NCBI GenBank assembly: GCA_963576735.1
Contig: OY755187.1
Span: 3,348,001-3,412,000 of the forward strand
DNA: 64,000 nucleotides
Direction: 5' to 3'
Source of the DNA: Bedellia somnulentella
Lineage: Eukaryota > Arthropoda > Insecta > Lepidoptera > Bedelliidae
Below the pieces are notes generated by a model. The model was not told where the DNA came from and did not search any database. It saw nothing but the letters and a program-made list of their open reading frames with translations. Each line of letters begins with the position of its first letter. Positions within the stretch are counted from its first letter, which is position 1. Positions 21,743-34,600 of the stretch are shown piece by piece. The position numbers and the translations under genes were made by a program.

Positions 21743-22500
21743 GTTCTTGTATATATGTATACATTTAATCCTATATTTTGTACATAGACATGGCTGCGTT
21801 ACAAAATGCGATAGAAGAAGTAATCATTTTGATTTAAGAAATAATGAAGACCACGCTGATTTATAAACATTATTTTAAGTGATAATGTCATAAGAAAATA
21901 TTACTTTCTTGTATCATTTAATTGTAAGTAAAGTTCCTCCTCGTACCTCCTGAACACTACTGACTCTCACTCTCGGAACGAGTAATTTTGCGTCTATGTA
22001 ACTGGTGCCCTCCAATTTATTACACGTTATGACGTCAATAATTATATTAATTATTTATAAACCTAGAAACCACCTAGAAACTGAAAACGATTATCTTTTT
22101 TGATCTTTACTAAATAAAATCAGCACTTTAGAGGCTATGTGCGTTTATGACGACACTCGGTCGCTATGTATAAAAGAAGAAGAATGTATATGTTTTATTG
22201 CATATAGAACTTAGATCCTAATAATTTATCAGATTAACACATAAATGCAAAATTTGATTTAAAATGCAGAAATCCAAAACAATACCTAGCCCAATTTTAT
22301 AGCAATTACAATTTGTCACTTAATTTTCAGTTCAGTTATAATTATGTTAAACCCACAAACTAATTTGTTTGATCATTTTAATTGGATACCATTTTACAAT
22401 GTTTTATGAATTGTACCCTTTATCGAAAAAATAACCATTTTTAATAATCGATGTTAAAAGTCATTTACGGAGAAGGTTTCATATAAAATATAAATTCTGG
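21743..22500. other. Upstream region of RBM41, no gene seen
   Basis: AT-rich sequence without recognised repeats. It ends at an AT-rich stretch (ATAAAATATAAATTCTGGC near 22483-22501) that could hold the RBM41 promoter. No specific element is claimed. Confidence 0.35.
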
Positions 22501-22501
22501 C

Positions 22502-22555
22502 AACACAAGGCCGTAGTTTGTATGGCTTTTGGTGTTGTTTTGTTGTATTGATATT
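22502..22555 (+). other. Possible 5' untranslated exon of RBM41
   Basis: A strong donor (ATATT then GTAAGT) at 22556 follows a non-coding stretch whose only ATG, at 22532, soon meets a stop. It would fit a first untranslated exon spliced to an acceptor somewhere between 22700 and 22735. This is inference; no transcript evidence is available. Confidence 0.3.
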
Positions 22556-22814
22556 GTAAGTTTTCTCATTGTGAATGTTAAATATTACAGTATTATATTA
22601 TCTGTGATATTACTGAAATAATTTAAGATAACTAAAATAATGTTTATCTTAATTTTATGAATACCTAAATAATAATGCTCACAATCACAAACAACTCCGT
22701 TACTATAGACAAAATCATGGCTCAACAAATAGGATCAAGCCAACAATCATTGGTCGTTATTATGTGTTAAAGTTATTTCCAAATAATCAAGAAACTAAAC
22801 AACCAATTATAAAA

Positions 22815-25800
22815 ATGGAATCGTTGCCAATCACGTTCGAAAATACGTCTGAAATAAGAGCATCGAAAGAACAGGGATTGTCGTCTTTGCAAGATTTTCA
22901 ATCCCTTGAAGCTGCCAAAAAGAATTCAGAATGTTTAAAACGAAAAGGACTATTGGAAGAAGAAATTCAATTGATACAGGACAGTGAAAAAAACGAACTA
23001 GATAAACGATGTATTGAAAAAACTGTACTAAAACAGAAGTTGGAAATTATTCATCAAAAAATTGATGATCATGAGAAAAAGTAAGTTTTACATTGTAAAT
23101 TCACTAGGATAGTCCCCAAATGCCATCTACAAATGCAAGTTATAATAATTAAAGTAATTTTTATTTTACAACTATGATATACAAAAACAGAACAGAAGTG
23201 GTATCTCGGTAATTCTCAGTTGGAGACCCATCACCAACAGTCTTTACTTTACCATCTTTTCCCCACTCAACTTTCCAAAAGTGGCTGAGGAATTTCGAAT
23301 TCCTAAGCACTGGCTACCCCTTCTTGGGATTGGATTTACAGCCGTGAGTATATGCATCTATGTATGTTTAGTGTGTTAAACAGGTTTTTATCAATCCACA
23401 TTATATAGCATCATTTACCTAGACTAGCATAGTAACTATTCTTAACTATTGGAGATTAGAGCATACTAGTTTTTATTGATTTGCTTGTCAACTTACATTT
23501 TATAAAATAGTATCAACTGTTCTGGATTAATAAAAAAGAAATATAATAAAAGACCAAAGTTGTTTCAGTAAATCTTTAGATTACAACTACAAACTTACAA
23601 ACACCCTCTTTGTACTAAGGATAATAATTCAGTGATATTTTGTTACATGTTGTTTTATTCTTTGCTCTTTAAATCCAAATGTGGCCTCCATCATATCTCT
23701 GTCTCCAATAGAGATCCAACCAGCCACCAGACTTGGTAGCTAGACTTCTAGCCAATTGAAATACCGGTGTCATTACTGATACTATGATTTAATAGCTTTC
23801 TGCCCGTGCTGTATATCTTTGAAACGGTAGCCAGTACCCATGCTAGACTGATAAAAGCATATTACTTTGTATTTAGGCTTGATAAGAGATAAATTAATCT
23901 TTGATGTAGTGCTTCTAAACAAAATATCAGACTTAATTGAATTCCACTCCCAATGGATTATAAGTTTATATGTAACTAGTGGTGCCAACCACCTAAATAC
24001 TAGACTATCAAGCCTAAATACAAAGTAATATGGTTTTATCTTTGATGAGAAAACTATCCTACAAACCATCAATCTTTTTAAGCCCTTTTTCAGAAATAGA
24101 AAGTAATAATAAGATATTTAATTAACCAAGTACAAAATAACAAATGATTTATTTTCCTAAAGTCTGTTTTATCTCCTTATATAATACATTAAATTCTGCT
24201 CAGTGACTTAGATGTGACAGAGTCAGACTTTCCAACTAGTAAAATTAGTATGGATTGCACCACAACTAAAAGCTATCAAGTTTCAGCTTAAAAATTTTAA
24301 AGTGATAGTTGGACGTTGGGGCTTGAGACCCATAACAAATCATGCTACTTTTAACAATCTATTTCAAATATATTTTTGATATTTCTTACTTTGAGTATAC
24401 TTGACATACAACCTTATGTTTTACTTCCTATTTCAGAATTGATCTAGAACAACCAGGATCTTCCAGCAGTGCAGGAAATAGTCCACCTAAGAAAGATTCC
24501 ACATATTACCCAGAAGGTCATCCAATGAATGATATAAAGCAATTAGAAGACTGTCTCTTTGGTCACCTGAAAGACTCCATTCCATCACTAACAAAAAGAC
24601 GAAAACTACTCCGTCGTTTACAAAGAAAACAGGAGAAAGTACAAGACATGCAAGTTTTACCAGATAATGAAACAAACAGTCCTAAACCCGGAAGTCAGTG
24701 GGATGTGAAATCTGCACCAACTTTAAGTCAAAGGCAACAACCCAGAGATCCAGTGATTGGTCCTAAAAAACAAACATTGTATACAGTAAAGGATAATAAG
24801 ATAGTTCGCCTTGAACCAGTGAATAATCCAAGAGTTGATGAATATCAAGCTGTTGATGAATATCAAGCGGTAGATATTGTTGTGCCTGTCAATGAGGCAG
24901 AAGAGCGGCTTTTGGAGGGAACTCAGATGAGTGTGGATGATATCAAGAAGATTGACAGGTTCAAGGATTATAACCCTGGGACACCCTCAAAGGTTTGTAA
25001 ATTTAATTTTGGGATTGAAAAGCTTTTGAATATTAGTGAATAAGTCCACAGGTCTATATATACCAACTTTATAACCAAACAATATTAAAAACTTATTTTT
25101 CACTCAAACTTAAATTTACTTGAGTTATCAAGAAACACAGCAAGGCAAAGTAAATGAAGTATTTTTAAAACCATATTCCCTCAGACATGGTGGAATATTA
25201 TTTGAAGTCAATATGCAGACATATACATACATACATACATATACTCACGGCTATAAATCCCTAGATGGGGTAGCCAGAGCTAAGGAATTAGAAATTCCTC
25301 AGCCACTTTTGGAAAGTTTAGTGGGGAAAAGATGGTAAAAAAAAGGTTGTTGGTGATGGGTCTCCAACCTCATCGCCCAAATCCCTTAAAAGCCCCCATA
25401 TACAGGGTATTAAACAAGCCAAAAGGAGGTTTTTAGGGAAATACCATACCAACCTGATTAGAGCAGCTTTATTTTTCGGATCTCAGAACATTTTGGAAAG
25501 ACATCTAAGCTGGTTTGTAGAGAGGAAAGAATCAAAAAGTTGCTTTTATCTGTCCAATAATAAAAGTTGTTGAGTGATCTCTCTAACAACCCATTTTGGG
25601 TTGTTATGTTATCCCACTTTTGTTACACTATATGCCTACCTATTCTATTATAGTAAAATTTTTACTTTTTTCAATTACAGGTGCTGTATCTGAAGAATAT
25701 AGCCCCATCGGTGTCCAATGAAGAGTTGTCGATTTTGTTCAATCAATTCATCAAAGAGAACGGACAACCCATAGATGTGCGGCTGCTGACCGGAAGGATG

Positions 25801-26275
25801 AGAGGACAAGCTTTTGTCTCTTTCACCAGTAAGTTACATACTTCTATGCCGTGATATTGGCTGAAATACTAATTTTGTAGTTGGCTATATTTAAAAAAAT
25901 AAGTGAGTCTGCCCTACCCCAATGGTCACTAATAGCGTGAGTATTTGTATGTTTTTTTTTATTACTATTTCTTATTCTTAAGACTTATTTAAGGAACTAA
26001 TTTAAAATTGTATGCTTATATCAATAATCTCAATCAATTTACCTACATAGAATAAATGTTAGTTGTTTATGAAATGGACAAGATAACACATAATGTATAA
26101 TATAAAACTGAGAAGTAATAAAAAATCAATATAAATAGTAATAAATTTATTAATTACAGATACATCACTATGCATACAAGCTCTACAAGAGGTGAATGGT
26201 ACAATCCTGAAAGGACGTCCCATCATTGCTCAGTTCGGAAAGAACACTAATAGAATCATGGATGATAATGATTAG
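22815..26275 (+). CDS. RBM41: RNA-binding protein 41 (RBM41), four coding exons
   Basis: Coding exons: 22815-23080, 24437-24992, 25681-25828 and 26160-26275. All have GT/AG borders and the frame is continuous, giving 361 residues (human RBM41 is 413). The N-terminal half is acidic and coiled-coil-like. Residues ~255-274 carry the conserved linker DRFKDYNPGTPSK. The single C-terminal RRM has RNP2 VLYLKN (275-280) and RNP1 RGQAFVSF (315-322), then VNGTILKGRPIIAQFGKN. The linker-RRM block is close to vertebrate RBM41, whose RRM is related to U11/U12-65K and is reported to contact minor-spliceosome snRNAs. The ATG at 22815 is chosen because the frame upstream has none back to a stop near 22650. 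A polyadenylation-type AATAAA is at 26528-26533. Tail to tail with dalao. Confidence 0.92.
23190..23366 (+). repeat. RTE-derived short element in RBM41 intron 1
   Basis: 5'-truncated forward copy: GGAGACCCATCACCAACAG, CCCCACTCAACTTTCCAAAA, GTGGCTGAGGAATTTC, CAGCCGTGAGTATATG and an ATGT tail. Confidence 0.82.
23859..24031. repeat. 26-bp perfect inverted repeat in RBM41 intron 1
   Basis: Arms at 23859-23884 and 24006-24031 are perfect complements (ATATTACTTTGTATTTAGGC and six more), separated by about 120 bp. It may be the inner part of a small MITE or a hairpin in the pre-mRNA. The limits of any larger element are unclear. Confidence 0.7.
25213..25402 (-). repeat. RTE-derived short element in RBM41 intron 2
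   Basis: Reverse, 5'-truncated copy with a long ACATACATAC tail and well-kept GCTATAAATCCCTAGA, CAGCCACTTTTGGAAAG and GATGGGTCTCCAACC boxes. Confidence 0.85.
25908..25955 (+). repeat. RTE 3'-end fragment in RBM41 intron 3
   Basis: About 48 bp matching the RTE terminus (CTACCCCAATGG, CACTAATAGCGTGAGTAT, TGTATG). A heavily 5'-truncated insertion. Confidence 0.7.
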
Positions 26276-26983
26276 TCTTATTATATGTTGTCTTAATATT
26301 AACCCATATTCTAAGTCATAATACATCATAGATATAGATAATAGAGGCATCATAACAACCACAAATATTTTTATGGAACAAAATGGCTATATTTAAGACT
26401 TTTTTTAATTTATTTACTACAGTATTAGCCTTAAAGGACATAAACTTACAAGGGAGTATATTCTACTATCATGTACAAGTTAAGTACTTCGTATGTAGTA
26501 TTAGTGATAGCAGCAATTTTTGTTCCGAATAAAATAATTATTTATGGTTGTTAGGGTACCTTTGATATTGACATAATACATATATTATCTCTAGTAGAAC
26601 TAGTAGTAAACCATATAGATTAGTTAATGTTTTCTCGATGTGAATGGTTAATAAGCACAGTGTAATATTAAATTTAAGTGAGCACTTAATATATCAATAT
26701 TAGTAATATATTCATGTTCTCTATTATTCAGCTAGTAATTGTGTATGTGTCTTATTTATTAAACGTGATATTGATAAAACAAAATGTGTTGCTTGATTTT
26801 ACATAACCAGTTACAGTATTTTTAACAAAGCAACACACTATACTTGTAGTTAAAGTATACATGATGTAGATGGACCAAGTTCTGCGGACACACACACACA
26901 AAATGTCTGTATGCAGTTTTACTACAAGCATAATGTCAGACAAAATAACCACATTATAAATGGTAGAGTACTGTTCCTAATTC

Positions 26984-27235
26984 ATAGATACATACATATA
27001 CTCACGGCTATATTTCCCTAGAAGGGGTAACCAGAGCTAAGGAAGTATAAATTCCTCAGCCACTTTTGGAAGTTGAGTGGGGAAAAGATGGTAAGAATAA
27101 TGGGTTTTGGTGATGGGTCTCCAACCGCATCGCCCACAAATCCAATAAAAAGCCCCAATACCCTTAGTCGCCTCTTACGACAGCCGTGGGTAGAAAGGGG
27201 TAGCGACATTCTAAGCCGGCACAACACGGCAAATA
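26984..27235 (-). repeat. RTE-derived short element with 12-bp TSD
   Basis: Reverse, full-length copy from a TACATACATATACTCACGGC tail to GCCGGCACAACACGGC. Direct repeat TGTTCCTAATTC at 26972-26983 and 27236-27247. The long frames on both strands here are chance frames in the repeat. Confidence 0.88.
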
Positions 27236-27607
27236 TGTTCCTAATTCCTGCACCTTTAAAGCCCCCCGTGCCTTCGGGAAACATGTCTTAACACTATCAA
27301 TGCAAAAGCATAACTATTCAGCAATGACAAAGAAGTGAGTAGGTACAAATTCTTCATCTTAGTATATCCTAACCTACTATTAATTGAATGAACTTCTCTT
27401 CTTATTCTCAGTTGGGAAGCTACAAGAAAAATTATGTTCATGTCTACTTATCCTTACTAAATGAACCTTTATATATTAAAATTATTATTTAACTATGTGC
27501 CTATGGCATCCTCTATCCTTATGTTGGCCTTAGTTATGTATCTTAGATGTTATCTAATTAATCTTTAGCTATGTCAACCAAACAACATAGAAATTCAAAA
27601 TTATTTT

Positions 27608-27815
27608 ACTACTAGTGGTCCGCCCCGACGTCGCACGGATGATGTTATAAATTTTTTACTGCTTACCCTCTACGATATTAAGCGTGATGATATATATATC
27701 CTATTTCCTTTTTCTGGTTCTAAGCTACCTCTCCAACAATTTTCAGCCAGATCGGTTCATCTGTTTTCATGTTATAAATAGTGTAACTAACACGACTTTC
27801 TTTTATATATATAGA
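27608..27815 (+). repeat. Interspersed repeat with CTTCGCACGGG-type start
   Basis: Starts ACTAGTGGTCCGCCCCGACG and has the downstream box TTTTCAGCCAGATCGGTTCA. It is related to the repeat starting at 16195. Class unknown. Confidence 0.5.
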
Positions 27816-27934
27816 TTCAATAGTCCTATAATTATGATAAAAGATAAATTTGAAACAAGCTTAAGTTTTATTTAGTTTAGCCTTATAACCACAAAAGGAT
27901 AGCAAATGTAAAAACTTCTTAACAACACACTTTC

Positions 27935-28010
27935 ACATGAACAAGTACAACTTAGCCATGTGGTTTTATTCATAGTGTTTTCCCTCACTGCTAACAATCA
28001 TGATAATTAT
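27935..28010 (-). repeat. tRNA-SINE body fragment
   Basis: Worn match to the middle of the main SINE (CACATGAACAAGTACAAC, AGCCATGTGG, TTTTCCCTCACTG, AACAATCATGATAA). Confidence 0.6.
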
Positions 28011-28230
28011 ACAAACATTACCTTAATTAATTCTATACATGATTTTAGAATAACATTATAAAAATAGTGACACTTATTTACTTAAACTAATCCATAACCG
28101 CACCCCAATTGCCTTTCTCAAATAATATGACATGATGATGACAACTAATATACATGACAAGAATTTGACACTGTCATTTTATGAGCGACCAATAGGCAAT
28201 ATGGGTTCAGGATGTCTATTCCTTATAAGT

Positions 28231-28504
28231 AAAACGATAATTTCATTCTTATCTCTTCTAACCCCTAATAACCTCAATTTCTGTCTCACTTTCACGAAAT
28301 TAAGATTCAGAGTTTAACAAGTTTGGATGTTGATATTCGCAGATACCTCTTTAGATGTCATCGTTTTCATCGACTTAAGCACTAATATAGTACGAAACAG
28401 TTTTAATCTTTTCATTTCTGGCTTCCTTTGACCTTAAACGCGGTGAATGCGACATAAATATATTTAACAATGAGTTAGAAGAGGCGCGCACGAAATTATC
28501 GTTC
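28231..28504. mobile_element. Possible MITE with AACGATAATTTC ends, copy 1
   Basis: Left AAAACGATAATTTC and CTCTTCTAAC, right GTTAGAAGAG and GAAATTATCGTTCTTTT, form imperfect inverted ends. Similar ends occur at 48062-48293. Boundaries and family membership are tentative. Confidence 0.35.
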
Positions 28505-28654
28505 TTTTCAAAAGCAGACCTATTTATGTCGTATTTTCACAAACACTACACTATATTGTCTTCAAGTCTCAGCGAATCCCGCTCATGATATTTAAGATTG
28601 GGAATCTTTAGCTGAAGACTTGCGCCGTCTTTTGACAGCGCGTTTTGGTGACAA

Positions 28655-31600
28655 TCATTCAGCCTCTTTCTTCTCTGGCGGTTCCTCGGCTGAAATACAA
28701 GATAATATATTAGAAGTCATATTACCGATGCTGAAAATACCTTAACCCTTTATAAGGCTCTAGTCATATATTGGAAACCATAATTTTAACCTTAGCTACC
28801 TTCAAATATAAGTGGAAATTCAATAAAAAGAAATTCATACACTGCCTTGGAAAGGGTTAAATAAGTGTAATATAGTATAAAGCATTCTTTTCTATAGCAA
28901 AGCATTATAGCTAGTGCCATTTTCGCAGATATACACATTCAACACTATTATACATACACAGATCTGTTTCTTTCCGAGGTACTATAATAAACAATTTTTG
29001 AATAAATATTTAAATAAGCATTAATTTGCTTATATTTTAGACAGAAACATAATTAAATTGTCGGATTTGTTTCCTCACACCTGTACCATTCCCGGTGTAA
29101 GATGAAGTCTCTGTTTCCTAAGTCGTCGTCGTGGTCACTTGAAATGCCCCAATACCCAAAATCGCCACTTACAGTCGCCATCAGATATATCGGAGCGGCC
29201 GAGGTACTCAAATATTTCTGAGCAACAATAAATTTGCAATAAGCAATTAGTTCTTTACAGTAAATAAGATCAATAAGATCTGAACACCCAATTCGCCACA
29301 AATATATGAGCAGTGGGTTTTCAATTAAATCTGAACACACAACGAGACAATAATATCTGAAAGCACAACTCGTCAAAGTTATCTGCTCAGACAGGGTGAT
29401 CATAAATATCTAAACAATTAAGGAAAATATACCTTACAGCACTAGGTATACAGTTTAAAATTCTTAAATGTAATCGTACAGATGTAATGAATTTTCCTTT
29501 TACAAAATTAGAAGGTATACAAAATATAAATCTGCGAAAAGTAACTTTACAGTCTTGTTACAAGAGACACATTTGAATTAAATATTTGGCAATTCACAAA
29601 AATGGTACACATAACTGTCACTGCATGTATTAATCAAATATTCACATTTTTATTATGCCATACTTACGTATATAGATGGGCAATACAAAGATGATAGGCG
29701 AAACCAAAATAAGTACAACGGTGTGCGTAAATGAGTGTATGTGCGTGATATTAGTATAGCAGATTCCATAAAAGCCCTATTAAAATTGATAAAAATTCAC
29801 GTATTTGTTATTGTAATGTAATTGTAATAATATGATGAAAGAAGATATTATTTATCATAGATTTGCATTGAAAACTTTGAGATCTATAATAAAACATATG
29901 CGACCGATTTCTGGATTGAGTATTTCAGCTGAGAACAACTTAAGTATCGTTCTCTCGCATTGAAATCTTAACAACTGAATGAGACAAAACGATACTTAAG
30001 TTGTTCTCAGCTTGAATACTCAATTCAGAAATTGGGCGATAGACTGGTGATTATTACAGTCTTAATTTGGACATAAATGGCTAAAAAATGTATGTTTGCC
30101 AAATAATATGTATTTGATTTAGATTCTGTGATGTTAAACATTAATAACTTTATCAAAAAATCACCAAAGCTAAGACTTAAATACCAGAATTAACGAAAAT
30201 AAGTCAATTATTTTCTTTTATGTTTTATGCCAAAACCGTTGTAGGCTGTTATCGTGTCCGTGAGAAGTCCTACTTTTTTTGACGTTAATGCTATGACGTT
30301 TGTCATTTACTGTCAATCTATGTGCTTCTATATCTATGGTAATATTAAAGCTGCCAAATTAAAATAGGTATGAATGCTTTGCAATATTTCATCCACTATT
30401 GTGTCAGTCACTATAGCCTTGTGGTTTAGTAATTAGAAATCATACATGTAATTCGTTGCGTCAGGGTTCAAATCCCTCTTGTGTTTATATTTTGTATTTT
30501 ATTAAGAATTCATGTTCTTTTTTTTATTTTTATTTACTAACCATTAAATTTATTGTCCTCATTTAATAATAATACATATGAAGAGGAATAGTATATTAGA
30601 GAAAACTGCAGGAAAAAGTATAATTTTGTAAAAACTAGTTTATCCTTTTGTTTTATTAAAGTTGCATTAATATTGATGCTACCCTGGTACTTACGATGTA
30701 AAAAAAATGCATACAATGTTTCGACTGAGTTGTACTTAGTCATGTGACAGTGTATTCGTACAAAACGGCGATAGGCCTGCCCCCTATCACGTGAGTACAC
30801 TGTCCATGCAAAACGTGGGTACTCTGAACACCAGATGACAAAGTCACGTGATGTTCAGAAGTATTAGTACCTCTGCCAACCCCTTCGGGGATATGCGGCG
30901 TGAACGTTTATGCATTTATGCATTATAATGTTTCGAAAATTCTAAGTTATTTTACCTCTTGATGTTTTTGTACCGGCGTAAATTATATAGCTACAAACCC
31001 ATTCAAAAAATAGTTGGTTAGTGGGGAACGATTTAGTACTTTTTTCTAATAATATATTAACCGTACCTCTCAGCAGAAAACTCTTTTTAGTTTTGACATT
31101 GATAAAACCAAATGTTGGTTGCGTAGAAAATGTATTTCAGCGTAGTTTGTTAAAGAATTTTAAACTGTGTACCTAGTACTTTAAGATATATGTTCCCTAA
31201 ATGTTCAGATATTTATGATCACCCTGTCTGAGTAGACAACTTTGACGAGTTGTGCTTTCAGATATTATTGTCCCGTTGTGTGTTCAGATTTAATTGAAAA
31301 CCCACTGCTCATATACTTGTGGCGAATAGGGTGGTCAGATCTTATTGATCTTATTTACCGTAAATAATTTATTGAAATTTATTGTTGCTCAGAAATATTT
31401 GAGTACCTCGGCCGCTCCGATATATCTGATGGCGACTGTACAATATCCAACGGAAAAAAGCGTTAAGTCCTATTTTAAGCCGACACTACACCACACATTT
31501 TTCTCTTATAATATAATACTTACGTTTGGGTGCATCATGATGAGGCTGTGCTGCATGCAGATAATGTTCCGGCGGAGGATAGTACCCATAACCTGGGCCC

Positions 31601-34600
31601 GGCGCGTACCCGTACCCGTAATAGCGCCCGCCGTACCCGCCGGGGTACCCACCTGCATTGTTTATAAATTAGCAAACCGGTAATCTATCGGAAATTTAAT
31701 TAATTGATCCCAAAGGCGTAAATATTCACGCCAAATATCCCCAGGTGTTGGCAGAACTAATACTTCTGAACATCACGTAACATTGTCACCTGGTGTTCAG
31801 AGTACCCACGTTTTGCTTGAACAGTTTACTCACGTGATATGAGGCAGTGGCCAGTGGCAGGCCTATCGCCATTTTGTACGAATACACTGGCTCATGACTA
31901 AGTACATCATCTTGGCCATGTGGGTTTCCTCACAATGTTCGCCCTCACCGATAATAACCATGATAAATAAACCACACGTATGTCTTTAGAAAAGACAAAT
32001 TGGTGTAGGCCCGACCCGGTAATTAATGGACGTCAGGTAATATTGTTTGTGAGGTTCATATAACAGTTATATTGTAGTAATAAAGTGACAGTGACTCCTT
32101 TTCACACGCAATTTACATACGTACATAAACTCACGCCATTAGTGCCCATTGGGTCAGGCAGACTATCGATCGCCGCTTCGTACGCTCCTGGCAAACCTCT
32201 CTAGTTTCGCTTACATCTATCAGTCTTGTTATGCATGCCCTTTTTGTTTCTTAAAAGTGTGAACACCTACGTTTTTGAGCACATTATTTATTTGATTCAA
32301 ATGGGTCCCTCGTGGTCATCGCCTACTAAAACTACCTTCACACAAGATATAAATATATTTTGCCCATTTACTATTCATCCTATGTGCCCAAAACATATTG
32401 ATATATCTAAATAAATCTCTTTATATTCTAAAATCTTTTAATTTTATGCATGCTAACCAATATACTTTAACAAAATAGTGTCAAAAATAATGTATATTTC
32501 TTATAGTTTTAATAAAAGATAAAGATAAAAAATATTTATTTCAAAATAAAAAGAATTGTTCTCTATTTTTTGAACGTCACAAACTTACGTATAAGTTAAA
32601 TCTTACTCTACTGACTCTACTTCGGATTCGGAAGGTGTATTGTTGCGAGAAGAACCCGTAAGAAACTCAGCAACACACATCTTTTCTTAGTCAAATTACA
32701 ATATTGGTGTATGTCTGGAAATATCCTGAATAGAGCCCTGGTGACACCAAGCAGTTTCTTCTATCATATAATCATTTAAACTGTAATAAGCTTTTAAATG
32801 AAGACTGCGTTTTATAATTACTTTGAATTTCTTTTCTGTTAGATTCAAAATGTCATCAGGTATTTTATTATAAAATTTTACACATAACCCCATAAAAGAT
32901 GTATTTATTTTTGACAATCTGTACTTTTGAATTGAAATTTTATTATTATCTCTAAGACTTCTAGTATGTCTGTCACAGTTTTTGGAAAATGCTTTCAAAT
33001 TTTTTCTCACATACATGATGTTTTCATAAATATATTGACATGGCAGTGTCATTATATTTATGGTTTTAAACAATTCTCTAAGGGAATCTCGTGAACCTAA
33101 ATTATAAATAGCTCTTATTGCTCTTTTCTGTAAAATGAATATTGACCCAACATCAGCAGCTCTGCCCCAGAGTAAAATGCCATAAGACATGATGCTATGA
33201 AAATAACTATAGTAAACTAAACGAGCGGTCTGTACATCAGTTAAATGTCTTATCTTTCTAACGGCATAGGCAGCACTGCTTAGCCTGCCAGCTAGCGCGC
33301 TAATGTGGGGTCCCCATTGGAGCTTTGAGTCCAGATGTATCCCTAAGAAAACTGCGCTATCCGTAAATGGTAATTTTTCATTATTTAATGTAATTTCATT
33401 ATCAACACTTTTAACATTTGGTAATGCAAATTTAATACATTTGGTTTTTTTGGCATTTAGTACAAGATTATTTGAAGCAAACCATGTTTGAATTTGGGAA
33501 ACTGCATTATTTACATCGTCAATATTTTCCGAATTCCTTTTAACGTCAAAAATTAAAGAAGTATCATCAGCAAATAATACTATTTCAGACCTTTTCTCGA
33601 CCATGAACGGCAAATCATTAATATATACTAGAAACAAAAATGGGCCTAATATAGATCCCTGTGGAACACCCATTTTTACATGAGTTCCAGATGATTTTAT
33701 TTTATCGATTTGCACTTTTTGTATTCGATCTGAGAAGTAGGACTTTATTAATTTAAGTGCGTCACCTTCGATGCCATAATGTCCCAATTTTATGAATAAA
33801 ATATTATGATCTGCACAATCAAAAGCTTTTGTAAGATCGCAGAACAAACCGATTGCATCATTCTTAAGTTCCCACGAACCAAAAATATGTTTAATTAGGG
33901 CAACGCCTGCGTCAGTGGTAGAGCGGCCTTTCGTGAAACCAAATTGTTTAGGGTGAAACAAATTGTTGGAACTAAAATGCAAGAGCAGTTGATTAAGCAT
34001 AAGTTTTTCAAATATTTTACTCATAACTGGTAGTATAGATATAGGCCTATAACCTTCAGGATTATTTTTATCACCTCCAGATTTTAGTAAAGGTACAATT
34101 TTACTATGTTTCATGAGATCTGGGAAGATACCATTACTTATACATTCATTAAATATTTTCGCTAAATAAGGAGCTATTATTACAATAAAATTATGGCATA
34201 CTTTTACTGACATACCCCAGATATCCTCAGAATTTTTCAATTTCAGTGATTTAAACACTTTAATGATATCTTCGGGACTGACAACATTAAAATTAAATAT
34301 AGATTTACAAATTGCAACGTTTTGTTGCAACAGCTCTTGAGCTAACGTAGCAGATGAATTTAAGTGTTCAGTGGTCTTAAAAGGTATATCAGCAAAATAT
34401 TTTTCAAAAATACAAGCAATTACATCATTTGAAGTAGTCAAACCTCGATCAGACCGAATACAAAAGTCCTGATCACATGATTTGCTTTTGCCAGTTTGAG
34501 TGTTGATAATGTTCCAAACGGTTTTTACTTTATTATCAGATGTTTTAATACGTTGGCTCAAGTATCTTGCTTTAGCCTCCTTACAAACTTTATTAAACAT

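Larger units (their letters stand above)
29172..31438. mobile_element. DNA transposon-like element with ~245-bp terminal inverted repeats
   Basis: Arms 29172-29416 and 31198-31438 are inverted copies. The outermost bases are CAGTCGCCATCAGATATATC, followed by GGAGCGGCCGAGGTACTC. TA dinucleotides flank both ends (29170-29171 and 31439-31440), fitting a TA target duplication. The 1.8-kb interior has no transposase frame and contains a 139-bp palindrome and a SINE fragment. The end motif is one I associate with repeats common in moth genomes. It lies in the last-but-one dalao intron. Confidence 0.78.

Noticed and set aside
27018..27291. Frames of 72-88 codons on both strands, and similar ones at 45240, 52905 and 55356
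   Set aside because: All are the same chance frames inside copies of the RTE-derived short element.
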